A stretch of DNA of 64,000 nucleotides from positions 806,001 through 870,000 of the forward strand of contig NZ_CP097263.1 in the NCBI RefSeq assembly GCF_028622115.1. The letters run 5' to 3'. The translations under genes were made by a program, and so were the position numbers. Source of the DNA: Kutzneria chonburiensis. Its GTDB lineage: Bacteria > Actinomycetota > Actinomycetes > Mycobacteriales > Pseudonocardiaceae. Below the pieces are notes generated by a model. It was not told the origin of the DNA. It did not search any database and saw only the letters and a program-made list of their open reading frames with translations. Below are positions 16,464 through 26,041 of this stretch, piece by piece. Every line of letters starts with the position of its first letter. Within the stretch, counting starts at the first letter, position 1.

Positions 16464-18568
16464 TTGACTGTATTTCGCACGCTCACGGTCGCGGGCGTGG
16501 TCGCCGCGCTGGCCATGGCGGTGCTGCCCGGCGTGGCGGCGGCCAAGGGGCCGCAGGCGGCGTCGGCGGGGGCGACTTTCGTGCCGGTGGCGGCGAAGCG
16601 GGTGCTCGACCCGAAGACCGTGGGGGCGGAGAAGTACCTCTGGATCGACCTGAACAAGGTGGTGCCGGCCAACGCGACGGCGGTGGTGCTGGACGTGACG
16701 GCCACGAACGCGACGGCCGACACGACGGTGCGGGCGACGCCGACGCCGATCGGCAACGGGGAGGGGCGTCGAACCTGAACCTGGGGCCCGGTGAGACGCG
16801 CACGAACCTGGTGACGATCGCACTGGGACGGTCGCAGTTCCAGGGCGAGGTGTACCTGACCAACCACGCCGGCTCGGTGGATCTGACGGCCGACCTCGCG
16901 GGCTACTACGTGGACGACAACAGCGGGTCGCGGTACACGGCGATCAGCCCGCAGCGCGTGCAGAAAGCGGTTTCCGGCACGACTTCGGTCGACCTGTCGA
17001 ACGTCCTGCCGAGCACGGCCAAGGCGGTCACGTTCAACCTGACCGGCGCCAATCCGACGGCGGCGACGGCGGTCACGGCCTGGCCGCACGGCACGCCGCA
17101 GCCGCAAGGGGCGAACCTGAGCCTGCTGCCGGGCGAGACCAGGGCCAACCTGGTCACGGTGGCCGTCGGCGCGGATCGCGTGGTGGACCTGAACACCGCG
17201 GCCAACGTGGACCTGGCGGTCGACGTCGAGGGCTACTACGCGACCGATCGCGGCGACGCGTACTTCACGCTGTCGCCGCTGCGGGTCAACAGCACGACGG
17301 TGGCCAATGACAGCACGGTCGACCTGTCGCCATGGCTGCCGACGACGGCGAAAGCCGTGGTGCACAACGTGACCGCGACCAGCACGGACGCCACGGCGAT
17401 CACCGCCTACGCGGCCGGCGGCGCGCTGCCGACGGCGGCCAACGTGAGCCTGGCGGCCGGAAAGACCGCCGCCAATCAGACCGTCACGCCGCTCAGTGAC
17501 CTGAAGTTGGCGCTGCACACCGACGGCCGCGCCGACGTGGCCACGGACATCGCCGGCTACTTCGGCACAGCGGCCTCGCCCTGCGCCGGGCAGTGCCTGT
17601 ACGCGTTCGGGCGCAACGACTTCGGCCAGCTCGGCGACGGGACCGCCACCACCTACCGGACGCGGGGCGTCGGCCAGGTCGCCGGCCTGACGGCGGTCAA
17701 GCAGATCACCGGCGACTACGAAGCCGGCTACGTGCTTCGCGAGGACGGCACCGTGTGGGCGATCGGCCACACCGGCAAGACCAACGGCTACAGCACGCAG
17801 CCCGTGCCGATCCGTGGCCTGAGCGACGTCGTCTCGGTCGACGCCGGCAACGGCGAAGGCCTGGCGGTCAAGGCGGACGGCACGGTGTGGCACTGGGGCG
17901 ACTCGCTGATCGCGACCCAGGTCGCCGGCCTGTCGGACGTCACCCAGGTCTCCGCCGGCTCGAACCTCGCGCTCCGGCGCGACGGCACCGTGTGGTGGTG
18001 GTTCGGCGACTACGCCCCGAGCCAGCTCACGATGCCGGGCCGGATCACCTCGGTCGCGTCCAGCGGCCTGACCAGGTTCGTCGTCCGCGACGACGGCACG
18101 GTGTGGTCCTGGGGCTCGAACTACTCGGGCGAGCTGGGCATCGGCACCGACGCCACGTACGTCGACCAGCCGACCCAGGTGGTCGGGCTCACCGGGGTGA
18201 CCAAGGTGGTCGCGGCCCGCGCGCAGGCGACGTACGCGATCAAGGCGGACGGTACCGTGTGGGCGTGGGGCAGCTCCTGGCTGTCCGGGCAGGTAACCCC
18301 GTCGAACGGCCCGTACCGCTACTCGTCGCCGCGGCAGGTGCCGTCGCTGTCGCACGTGACCGATGTGGTGGCGGGCTACTACTACGCGCTGGCCCTGACC
18401 GCCGACGGCACCGTGTGGGCGTGGGGCTCGCTGGTGTCGGCCGAGGCCCTCAAGACGCCGGACATGCGGCCCGAGGAGACGCCGACCAAGGTGCCGGGCC
18501 TGGACGGGTTGCACGTCGCGAGCATCGCCGCCGGCGGCTACCAGGGCTACATCGTGGCCAACGGGTGA
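16464..18568 (+). pseudogene. secreted RCC1-repeat protein, frameshifted at 16758-16766
   Basis: Starts at TTG 16464 behind a strong AAGGGGGG RBS, giving a signal peptide (about 27 residues, to VAAA). The frame stops at 16778. The adjacent frame carries on seamlessly (SNLNLGPGETRTNLVT) to 18568. One missing G in the run GGGGAGGGG (16758-16766) explains it. The restored product, about 701 residues, has three roughly 110-120-residue beta-sandwich repeats (RVLDP, LAGYY, VEGYYATD, IAGYFG) and a C-terminal seven-blade-type RCC1 propeller (recurring DGTVWAWG). It is probably a cell-surface or secreted binding protein. The 3' end overlaps helD by 22 bases. Confidence 0.8.
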
Positions 18569-20520
18569 GGTAGCGGCTGCGCGTGCAGCACGGTGAGCCG
18601 GGAGATCGCCCGCGTCAGCGCGATGTAGAGCAGTCGCAGGCCGGTCGCGCCGGCCGCGGCGATCTCCGCCGGCTCCAGCACGACGACGTGGTCGAACTCT
18701 AGGCCCTTGGCCAGCCCGACCGGCACCAGGGACAGCTTGTGATCGGCCCCGTCCTCGTGCGGCAGCCCGGCTTCGATGCCGGCCTTGGCCAGCTGCTTGG
18801 CCACGCTCGTGAAACGCGCGTCGTCGAGCACGACCCCGACGCTGTCGGGATGGTGCTCGGCGGCGCGCAGCACGTCCACCAGTTCGATGAGCACGTCATC
18901 GCAGGCCACGGTGGCCAACGCGCCAGGCACGTGCCGGCCGGAGACGGTCGGCGGCAGGTCGTCGGCGATCACCGGCAGCAGGGCGTTGGCCACCTCGATG
19001 ATCTCCCGCGGCACCCGGAAACTGGTGGTCAGCCGGACCAGATCGGTCGGCACGCCCAGGTGCCCGGCCACCGTCTCCCAGCTGCCGGCGGCCCACGGCG
19101 TCGTCCGTTGGGCCATGTCGCCCAACAGGGTCGCGGAGCCGGCGCAGCGCCGCATGATCGCGCGCAGCTGGATCGGCGACAGGTCCTGGGCCTCGTCGAT
19201 CACCACATGGCCGTAGCGGTCCGGCGGGTTCATCAGACCGGCGATCTCGTCGATCAGGAACCGGTCGGCCGGTGACCACTTCGCCCGGCCCACCGACACC
19301 GGTTCTGCCGGCCACAGCAGGGATTCCTGCTCCTCATCGGTCAGCACGCCGTCGGCCGCCCGGTGCAGGGCGTCGGCGTCGGTCAGCAGCGTGAACAGCA
19401 TCTGGGTCGCCGTGACGTTCGGCCACACGCCGTTGACCAAGTCCCGCAACGACTTCGCCCGCAGCAGCCGGCGCGCCTCGCTGTCGGTCAGGGCATGGCC
19501 GCGTTCTTCGAGGTTGCGGCGGACGTAGCTGACCGCCCGTTCCAGCAGGTGCTCGCGGGCTCGGGCCAACGGCACCTGACGGTCGACCAGATCCGAGCAC
19601 AGCTCGGTTACGGCGTAGGGTGGGATCCGTACGTACGGGCTGGTCTCGCGGACCACGACGTCCTCGTCCGGCAGCCGCAACCCCGACCAGACCGCCCGGC
19701 GCAGCACCTCCGCCATCCGCGCATCGCCTTTCAGCACGGCAAGTTCCGGCTCCTCGGCGACGGTTTTCCTGCGGTCGGCCACCAGACCGTCGACCGAGCT
19801 GTGCACCACCTGGCTCTCGCCCAGGGTCGGCAGCACGCGGGAGATGTAGCGGACGAAGGTGTCGTTCGGGCCGACCACCAGCACGCCCTCGCGGCGCAGC
19901 CGGCTGTGCTCGTACAGCAGATACGCCGCCCGGTGCAGGCCGACGGCCGTCTTGCCGGTGCCCGGCCCGCCCTGCACGATCAGCGTGCTGGCCAGCTCGG
20001 TGCGGACGATCTCGTCCTGGTCGGGCTGGATGGTGGCCACGATGTCACGCATCGGGCCGTAGTGGGTGCGTTCGATCTCGGCGATGACCAGCCGGCTCAG
20101 GCCGGTGTCCTCGGTCAGCGGCTCGTCGTCGAAGCTGGTCAGGGTGACGCCGTCGAAGCCGAACCGGCGCCGGCGCGTCACCTCCATCCGGTCGGCCGCG
20201 CTGGCCCGGTAGAACCGGGCGGCCATGCCGGTACGCCAGTCGATCACCACCGGCTCGTCGCGCTCGTCGCTGACGTAGCGCCGGCCGATGTAGCACGGCT
20301 TCGGCTCCGGCCCGTCGATACGGCCGAAGAACAGCGGCGACTCGTTGGCGTCACGCAGCTGGTCGGCCCGCCATTCCAGCCACTCCACCATCAGCTCGTC
20401 GCCGGGACGCTTGCGCGCCCGTTCGGCCAGCTCACGCAGCTGCCGGCGGCTCTGCCGCAGACAGACGTGCGCGTGGTCCAGATACTCTCGTTCGGACAGT
20501 AGTTCCTGTTCGGCGCTCAC
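18547..20520 (-). CDS. helD: HelD-like RNA polymerase-recycling UvrD-family ATPase
   Basis: A 657-residue superfamily 1 helicase-like protein. The N-terminal coiled-coil arm (about 1-60) contains repeated Glu/Arg helices. Walker A is VQGGPGTGKTAVG (184-191) and Walker B is HVVIDEAQDLSP. A TTSFRVPREI segment and the C-terminal LRLLYIALTRAISRLTVLH complete the SF1 motifs. HelD proteins pull stalled RNA polymerase off DNA, and some (HelR) protect against rifamycins; which type this is cannot be decided here. GTG at 20520 follows GAGGGGGAAG. A TetR gene lies 64 bases upstream in the same orientation, so co-transcription is likely. Confidence 0.88.
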   Translation of the reverse strand: MSAEQELLSEREYLDHAHVCLRQSRRQLRELAERARKRPGDELMVEWLEWRADQLRDANESPLFFGRIDGPEPKPCYIGRRYVSDERDEPVVIDWRTGMAARFYRASAADRMEVTRRRRFGFDGVTLTSFDDEPLTEDTGLSRLVIAEIERTHYGPMRDIVATIQPDQDEIVRTELASTLIVQGGPGTGKTAVGLHRAAYLLYEHSRLRREGVLVVGPNDTFVRYISRVLPTLGESQVVHSSVDGLVADRRKTVAEEPELAVLKGDARMAEVLRRAVWSGLRLPDEDVVVRETSPYVRIPPYAVTELCSDLVDRQVPLARAREHLLERAVSYVRRNLEERGHALTDSEARRLLRAKSLRDLVNGVWPNVTATQMLFTLLTDADALHRAADGVLTDEEQESLLWPAEPVSVGRAKWSPADRFLIDEIAGLMNPPDRYGHVVIDEAQDLSPIQLRAIMRRCAGSATLLGDMAQRTTPWAAGSWETVAGHLGVPTDLVRLTTSFRVPREIIEVANALLPVIADDLPPTVSGRHVPGALATVACDDVLIELVDVLRAAEHHPDSVGVVLDDARFTSVAKQLAKAGIEAGLPHEDGADHKLSLVPVGLAKGLEFDHVVVLEPAEIAAAGATGLRLLYIALTRAISRLTVLHAQPLPHPLATM

Positions 20521-20584
20521 GGCTTCCCCCTCGTCCGAATGCGGCGGGCGAGAATAGTCGGGAAAGTCGCGACGGTAAACCGAA

Positions 20585-21163
20585 TTACCCTCGGCGCAGA
20601 AGTTGCCCGAACACCATCGCGAAGAAGTCGTCGACCGGCTGGTCGTTCTTGACCACTTTGGACCGCAGCAGCGCGCCTTCCCAGGCGTCGAGAATGAACC
20701 GGCCGAGCAGGTCCGGATCGGCGTCGGTGCTGATCTCGCCGTCCGCGCGCGCGGCGCGCAGCGTGTCGGCGATGCCCGCGGCCCAGCCGCCGAGGCTTGC
20801 TCGCACCTGCTCTCGCATCGGCTCGCTGTGGTCGGCCAGCTCCTCGCCCATGTTGCCGATCATGCAGCCGCGGGTGTAGCCGTTGCCCACGAGCACGTCG
20901 CCCATCACCCGGAACTGGGCCCGCAGCCTCTCCAGCGGCGTCAACGTCGGATCGGTGACGTCGTTCCACTCGGCCTCGGCGGTGTACTTGGCCACCACCT
21001 CGACGGCCAGGTCTTCCTTGCTCTTGAAATGGTTGTAGAACGAGCCCTTGGGCACGCCCGCGGCCCGCGTGATGGTGTCCACCGAGCAGGCGGCGAAGCC
21101 GGTGCGGTGGAACTCGCCGAGCGCGGTCTCGACGATCACGTCCCGGACGCTGTGACGAGGCAT
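20585..21163 (-). CDS. TetR-family transcriptional repressor
   Basis: A 192-residue repressor. The N-terminal HTH is clear (VDTITRAAGVPKGSFYNHFKSKEDLA, about residues 25-52). The C-terminal ligand domain resembles the TetR_C/LmrA-YxaF-like group (GCMIGNMGEELADHSEPMR). A palindrome GACTAGTC lies 12 bases upstream of its ATG, in the region shared with the divergent aminotransferase gene. It could therefore control itself, helD downstream and the MalY-type lyase. Confidence 0.92.
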   Translation of the reverse strand: MPRHSVRDVIVETALGEFHRTGFAACSVDTITRAAGVPKGSFYNHFKSKEDLAVEVVAKYTAEAEWNDVTDPTLTPLERLRAQFRVMGDVLVGNGYTRGCMIGNMGEELADHSEPMREQVRASLGGWAAGIADTLRAARADGEISTDADPDLLGRFILDAWEGALLRSKVVKNDQPVDDFFAMVFGQLLRRG

Positions 21164-21170
21164 GACTCCA

Positions 21171-21188
21171 ATATGACTAGTCGTCTTA
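21171..21188. promoter_or_regulatory. candidate TetR operator
   Basis: ATGACTAGTCGT centred on the perfect palindrome GACTAGTC (21175-21182) lies in the 61-base divergent promoter between the TetR gene and the MalY-type lyase gene. Confidence 0.5.
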
Positions 21189-21224
21189 CCCGCTGTCAAT
21201 CCGGGCTCGGGTGACAATGGCCGC

Positions 21225-22349
21225 ATGACGGAGCTGCTCCCCGACGAACCGCTGCACCGGCTGCGCGAGCGGCGCAGTGCCAAGTGGCAGCGGTACGGGC
21301 CGGACGTGCTGCCGCTGACCATCGCCGAGATGGACTTCGCGCTGGCCGACGTGGTCAAGGACACCCTGGCCGACGCGGTCGAGCGCTCCGACACCGGCTA
21401 CGTGATGCCCGGCGTCCTCGACGAGGCGGTGGCCGGCTTCGCCGAGCGGCGCTGGGGCTGGCGGCTCGACCCCACCGCCGTGACCATGACGCTCGACGTG
21501 AACGCCGGCGTCGTCGAGCTGCTGCGGCTGGTCGCGAAGCCGGGGGACCGGGTCGTCGTGAACACGCCCGTCTACCCGCCGTTCTTCGACTGGCTTCGGG
21601 AGGCCGGCACCGTGCTGCACGAGGTGCCGCTCCAGGACGGCCGGCTCGACCGGCCGGCGATGGAGCGGGCGTTCGCCAGCCGGCCGGCCGCCTTCCTGCT
21701 GTGCAACCCGCAGAACCCGGTCGGTCGCGTCCACACGCCCGACGAGCTGCGGTTCGTCGTGGATCTGGCCACCCGGCACGGCGTGCCGGTGATCAGCGAC
21801 GAGATCCACGGCCCACTGGTCCTGCCCGGCGCGACCTTCACGCCGTTGCTCAGCCTGCCCGGTGCGGCCGAGATCGGCGTGACGGTGATGTCGGCCAGCA
21901 AGGCGTTCAACCTCGCGGCGCTGAAGTGCGCGATGATCGTCACCGGTTCGCCGCGGATGCGCGATCTGGTGGCGGCGCTGCCGCCCGACACGGCATGGCG
22001 TGCCGGCCACTTCGGCGCGCTGGCCACCGCGGCGGCCTACGCCCACGGCGATGAGTGGCTCGACCGGCTGCTGCTCACCTTGGACGACCGCCGCTCACGC
22101 CTGGCCAAGCTGATCCGTGACCGGCTGCCGTCGATCGGTTGGCGGCCGCCGGAGGCGACGTACCTGGCGTGGCTGGATTGCCGCAGCTTGGGCAGCGGTG
22201 ACGAGCCCCGCGACCTTTTCTTCGACGCCGGGGTGGCGCTGGAGCCGGGCACGCGGTTCGGTGAGGACAGCGGCTACCTGCGGCTGAACTTCGGCACCAG
22301 CGTCGAGGTCCTGGAATTGGCCGTCGACAGGATGGCTCGTGCTCTCTGA
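21225..22349 (+). CDS. patB: MalY/PatB-type PLP-dependent cystathionine beta-lyase/aminotransferase
   Basis: A 374-residue fold-type I PLP enzyme of the MalY/PatB branch. The opening LPLTIAEMDF, the substrate loop NTPVYPPFF, the CNPQNPVGR motif, DEIHGPLV and the PLP-binding lysine in SASKAFNLA (Lys226) are all present. It likely cleaves cystathionine or other cysteine S-conjugates to thiol, pyruvate and ammonia. The ECF sigma factor gene overlaps its 3' end by 11 bases. Confidence 0.92.
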   Translation: MTELLPDEPLHRLRERRSAKWQRYGPDVLPLTIAEMDFALADVVKDTLADAVERSDTGYVMPGVLDEAVAGFAERRWGWRLDPTAVTMTLDVNAGVVELLRLVAKPGDRVVVNTPVYPPFFDWLREAGTVLHEVPLQDGRLDRPAMERAFASRPAAFLLCNPQNPVGRVHTPDELRFVVDLATRHGVPVISDEIHGPLVLPGATFTPLLSLPGAAEIGVTVMSASKAFNLAALKCAMIVTGSPRMRDLVAALPPDTAWRAGHFGALATAAAYAHGDEWLDRLLLTLDDRRSRLAKLIRDRLPSIGWRPPEATYLAWLDCRSLGSGDEPRDLFFDAGVALEPGTRFGEDSGYLRLNFGTSVEVLELAVDRMARAL

Positions 22350-23244
22350 CGTGGAACTGGTGCGGGCCGCGCGTGACGGCGACGTCGGCGCGGTCGGCCT
22401 GCTGCTGACCAGGCACGAAGCCGGTATGAAGGCCGTCGCGCTGAGCATTCTCGGGTTCGGGCCGGACGCCGAGGACGCCGTTCAGGACGCCTCGCTGGCC
22501 GCCCTGCGCCGGATCGGCGACCTGCGGGACGCCGCGTCGGTCGGGCCGTGGCTGCGGATGATCGTCCGCAACGCGTGCCGGCTGCGGCTGCGTTCCGTGC
22601 GTACGGTCGTGCCGGTGGCCGAGCCGCCGGCGCCCGTCGACCTGCTGTCGCCGGACCGTGTGCTGGACAGCCACGCCTCTCGGGACTGGATCTGGCACGC
22701 GGTGAACGAACTCTCGCCGTCGTTGCGGCAGGCGGTGCTGCTCCGGTACTTCACCGACGTCAATTCGTACGAGCAGATCGCGACGATCCTGGAGCTGCCG
22801 GTCGGCACCGTGCGCAGCCGGCTCAACCAGGCCCGCGGCAAGCTGGCCGAGGCGCTCAAGGCCACCGCCGACCACGCCCATGTCGATGCCGGCGCGGTCA
22901 ACGCCGCCTCGGCCCGTGAAGCCGTCGAGACGCTCGAAGTGGCCGAGCGCGGGGAGTTCCCGGCGCTGGTCGCCGACCGCTGGCTGCCCGAGACCGAGTT
23001 CGTCGCCGGCAACGGCTTGATCCGCGGCGGCCGCGAGATGCTCACGTACGGGATGCACAAGGACCTGTCCGAGGGCGTGCACCAGCGGTTCGTGCAGGCC
23101 GTGTCGAGCCGGGACGTGACCATCTGGACCATGGACCTGCTCAGCCCGCCCGACGACCCCGAGCACTGCCCGCCCGGCGTGGTCTGGGTGATGACCCGGC
23201 GTGCCGGCCGGTTCGCCAAGATCCGGCTGTTCCATCCGGCGTGA
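22339..23244 (+). CDS. ECF-type sigma-70 factor with C-terminal SnoaL-like extension
   Basis: A 301-residue sigma factor. Region 2 (AVGLLLTRHEAGMKAVALSIL, DAEDAVQDASLAALRRI) and region 4 (SPSLRQAVLLRYFTDVNSYEQIA, LPVGTVRSRLNQARGKLAE) are intact. About 130 residues follow, resembling the SnoaL-like domain that modulates some ECF families. No anti-sigma factor gene is adjacent, which fits self-control by the C-terminal domain. The GTG start lies within the 3' end of the lyase gene, so the two are translationally coupled. Confidence 0.88.
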   Translation: MLSDVELVRAARDGDVGAVGLLLTRHEAGMKAVALSILGFGPDAEDAVQDASLAALRRIGDLRDAASVGPWLRMIVRNACRLRLRSVRTVVPVAEPPAPVDLLSPDRVLDSHASRDWIWHAVNELSPSLRQAVLLRYFTDVNSYEQIATILELPVGTVRSRLNQARGKLAEALKATADHAHVDAGAVNAASAREAVETLEVAERGEFPALVADRWLPETEFVAGNGLIRGGREMLTYGMHKDLSEGVHQRFVQAVSSRDVTIWTMDLLSPPDDPEHCPPGVVWVMTRRAGRFAKIRLFHPA

Positions 23245-23298
23245 CGACGGTCACAGGAATCGGATCGAACTTTCCGTCGGGCATCGAATCGTGTGGGC

Positions 23299-24105
23299 AT
23301 GACCATCACCACGCACAGCGTTTTCCTGGACGGCATCGAGCAGCGCTACCACGTGGCCGGCACCGGGCCGGTCTGCGTCGCCCATTCCGGCGGGCCCGGC
23401 ATCAGCTGGGACTCCGTGCGGATGCGGCCGCTCGAGGAGCACCTGACCATGGTGTACGTCGAGCCCATCGGCACCGGCGACTCCGGTCGGCTGCCGAATG
23501 ACGCCGACTACACGCTGGACAACTACGTCCGATACCTGCACGCCGTCATCCAGGACCTCAACTGCGGCCCCGTCGCGCTGCTCGGCCATTCGCATGGCGG
23601 TTTCGTCGCCTTGAAGTACGCGTTGGCGCACCCGGTCGACGCACTCGTGCTGTACGACACCTCGCCCGTCACCGGGGCCGAGTTCTTCGCCGACGCCGTG
23701 GCCAACATCCAGCACGCCGGCGCCGAGGTCCTGGCCGCGTTCACCTCGCAGCACGCCGAGATGACCGACGACGAGCTGACCGGCGTGCTGCGCACGATCC
23801 TGCCCGCCTACTTCGCCGAGTGGCGCCTCGAGTTCGAGCCTTTCCGGGCGGCGACCCGGATCTGGAGCGCACCCTCCCGTGGTCAGGACGGGCCGTACGA
23901 CGTGCGCGACCGGTTGGGTGAGATCACCGTGCCGGCGCTCGTGCTCGTCGGCGACCGTGACGTCATCTGCGGGCCTCGGTGGGCTCAGCAGTTGCACCAG
24001 GGGTTGCCGTCCTCGCGGTTGCGGGTGATCGAGCATTGTGGGCACATCGCGCACGTCGAACGGCCCGAGGTGTTCTACGCCGAAGTGCTCAAGTTCCTGG
24101 CGTGA
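23299..24105 (+). CDS. alpha/beta hydrolase (proline iminopeptidase-like)
   Basis: A 268-residue alpha/beta hydrolase. The oxyanion motif HSGGPGISWD, the nucleophile elbow GHSHGG (Ser98), the acid in LVGDRDVICGP and the base in CGHIAHVE are all in place. HSGGPG places it near prolyl iminopeptidases and carboxylesterases, but substrate is not determined. ATG 23299 is preferred; a GTG lies two codons upstream. A hairpin terminator follows. Confidence 0.85.
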   Translation: MTITTHSVFLDGIEQRYHVAGTGPVCVAHSGGPGISWDSVRMRPLEEHLTMVYVEPIGTGDSGRLPNDADYTLDNYVRYLHAVIQDLNCGPVALLGHSHGGFVALKYALAHPVDALVLYDTSPVTGAEFFADAVANIQHAGAEVLAAFTSQHAEMTDDELTGVLRTILPAYFAEWRLEFEPFRAATRIWSAPSRGQDGPYDVRDRLGEITVPALVLVGDRDVICGPRWAQQLHQGLPSSRLRVIEHCGHIAHVERPEVFYAEVLKFLA

Positions 24106-24111
24106 CCTGCG

Positions 24112-24148
24112 GAGGCGGGACGTCGCCCAGTGTTCGGCGTCCCGCCTC
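24112..24148 (+). terminator. hairpin terminator after the alpha/beta hydrolase
   Basis: Perfect 11-base arms GAGGCGGGACG (24112-24122) and CGTCCCGCCTC (24138-24148) with a 15-base loop begin 7 bases after the stop codon. Confidence 0.7.
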
Positions 24149-24184
24149 TGGCCCTCGCGGCCGGTCACGCTCGACGATCGTCGG

Positions 24185-25570
24185 ATGAACCGACTCGGCG
24201 CGTACCTGACCGCACTGACCGCCGTCTCCTCCCTGATCGCCACCCCCGCCGCCGGTCCCGCTTTCGTGGACTCGATTTTCTTGGCCACGCACAACAGCTA
24301 TTCCGGCAACGTCGACGGGGCCAAGGGCTCGATCCCGTACCAGCTGGACCATGGGGTGCGTTTCATCGAGCTCGACGTGCACGACAACGACTACGCCGCC
24401 AACCACGACTACTCCATCGGGCACAGCTCGCCCGGCGACCTCGTCGACCACGCCGGCAACCCTTCGTCCAACCTGCTGCACGACTGGCTCGCTTTGATCT
24501 CCAGTTGGTCGTCAGCTCATCCCACCCATGCGCCTCTTGTCGTCATGCTGGATTTGAAGGACGACCTGACCGACAACGCCAACTTCGCCGCCGGCAACCT
24601 GACCGCTTTGAACGCCGAGTTGCAGTCCTCGTTCGGCGCCCAGCTGTTGCACCCCGCCGACTACATCGGTTCGCCGTCGGTCGATTCCTTGCGGGGCCGG
24701 GTGCTTCCCTTGCTGTCCGGTGATTCGGGGACTCGTACCGAGTACAAGCGCGACGTCGGCTACCGGCCGGCCGTGGCCATCAACTCCCGTGGCCAGATCG
24801 TCGAGGTCCACGACTCCGGCGCCGGCGGTTTGTGGTACTGGACCGGCGTTCTCGGCTCCGACGGCACCGTTTCGTGGCTCCGGCACGGCAAGTACGACAC
24901 CGGCATCTCACCCGCGGTGGCCCTCAACGATAGCGGTCAGCTCGTCGAGGTGCACCAGTCGGAGACCGCCAGCACCTTGTGGTACCACGTCGGTCAGCTC
25001 GGTTCCGACGGCGAGATCACTTGGCAGGCCAGTCACCAGTACGACAACGGCGTGACGCCCACGGTGGCCTTCACCGGCAGCGGTTCCCTGGTCGAGGTGC
25101 ACCGGAGCCAGAGCAGCAGCCAGAACTGGACGTGGAACGGCGTGCTGTCCAGCGCTTCCGTCTCGTGGACCGGCAACGCCAAGACCTCCAGCCCTCTGCT
25201 CACCAAGTCTTCTGCTTCTTCTGGCGGTCGCAGCATCACCGTCTACACCGCCGCCGACGGTCCCACCGAGTCTCAGACCCTGCGCTACAACACTTCTTCT
25301 GTGACCGGTGGCCGTATCCGTTACCAGCAAACCGCTTTCGACGAGTTCCAGGCCGGCGACAGCGCCACCTTGCAGCAGGGAGCCTTGTTCTACGCCTCCA
25401 CCGCCACGGATTCGTCCTTCATCGTCTCCGCCCGCCAGTCCGGCCACGTCGTCCGCGGCTGGGACTTCGACTCCGCGTCCGACGCCACCACCCCGTTGGC
25501 CAACTATCCCGCGTCCAACACCCCGTGGGCCTCGTGGTACCAGTCCCTCACCGCCGGCGCCGTCCAGTAG
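24185..25570 (+). CDS. secreted PI-PLC X-domain protein with internal propeller-like repeats
   Basis: A 461-residue exported protein starting at ATG 24185 (MNRLGAYLTALTAVSS), with a signal peptide to about residue 24. The PI-PLC X domain is marked by FLATHNSYSG (His36), RFIELDVHDN and NHDYSIGHSS (second catalytic His at about 74-80). This suggests hydrolysis of phosphatidylinositol or a related phosphodiester outside the cell. From about residue 190, roughly 48-residue repeats recur (PAVAINSRGQIVEVHDS, PAVALNDSGQLVEVHQS, PTVAFTGSGSLVEVHRS), likely a beta-propeller-type binding region. Eukaryotic-like X domains of this kind occur in soil actinobacteria. Confidence 0.85.
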   Translation: MNRLGAYLTALTAVSSLIATPAAGPAFVDSIFLATHNSYSGNVDGAKGSIPYQLDHGVRFIELDVHDNDYAANHDYSIGHSSPGDLVDHAGNPSSNLLHDWLALISSWSSAHPTHAPLVVMLDLKDDLTDNANFAAGNLTALNAELQSSFGAQLLHPADYIGSPSVDSLRGRVLPLLSGDSGTRTEYKRDVGYRPAVAINSRGQIVEVHDSGAGGLWYWTGVLGSDGTVSWLRHGKYDTGISPAVALNDSGQLVEVHQSETASTLWYHVGQLGSDGEITWQASHQYDNGVTPTVAFTGSGSLVEVHRSQSSSQNWTWNGVLSSASVSWTGNAKTSSPLLTKSSASSGGRSITVYTAADGPTESQTLRYNTSSVTGGRIRYQQTAFDEFQAGDSATLQQGALFYASTATDSSFIVSARQSGHVVRGWDFDSASDATTPLANYPASNTPWASWYQSLTAGAVQ

Positions 25571-25583
25571 GCCTTTGCTTTCC

Positions 25584-25614
25584 GTCCGGGGCTCCGTTCG
25601 TCGGGGCCCCGGAC
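25584..25614 (+). terminator. hairpin terminator after the PI-PLC gene
   Basis: GTCCGGGGC (25584-25592) pairs with GCCCCGGAC (25606-25614) around a 13-base loop, 13 bases after the stop. Confidence 0.7.
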
Positions 25615-25642
25615 TTCGTTGCGGGCGGATATGTTTGCACGG

Positions 25643-25921
25643 GTGACCACCATGGACCCGTTGCTCCCCGTCCTCGCCGGATTGGTCGTCGACGCCGTCT
25701 GGTTCCTCGACAGTTGCGGAGACGACGAAGTGAATCCCGACTCCGCGGTCACGATCGCGGAGGGCGTAGCCGGGACGCTCCATGCGCTACCCGCCGACCA
25801 GCTCGCCCGATTCCTGGACGCACTCGCAGACCTGGCCGCCGCCGAGCCCAACCCGGCGCGTCGGACATACCTGGAGTCTTTCCCCTTCTCGTGCGGACTG
25901 GTCGAGGACCAGCCCGGCTGA
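25643..25921 (+). CDS. small acidic hypothetical protein
   Basis: About 92 residues from GTG 25643; ATG codons at 25631 and 25652 are alternatives. It is strongly acidic and helical (LPADQLARFLDALADLAAAE), with two Cys (LDSCGDDE, FSCGLVED) and no signal peptide. Codon bias is normal for the window. No family recognised. Confidence 0.6.
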   Translation: MTTMDPLLPVLAGLVVDAVWFLDSCGDDEVNPDSAVTIAEGVAGTLHALPADQLARFLDALADLAAAEPNPARRTYLESFPFSCGLVEDQPG

Positions 25922-26041
25922 GTCACCACCGACCCCGCTGCCCGGTCGCGTCCTGTCTCCGCTCTCGCAGTCGCCATCCCAGGTTCAACTCCGCCGCACC
26001 GCCAGCCGCCGCCTGCGCCGGTCACTTGCTTCGCCCACTTG

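Noticed and set aside
16758-16766. programmed -1 frameshift in the RCC1 gene
   Set aside because: There is no clear slippery heptamer-plus-structure arrangement, and four other genes show the same single-unit loss, which favours sequence error or simple mutation.
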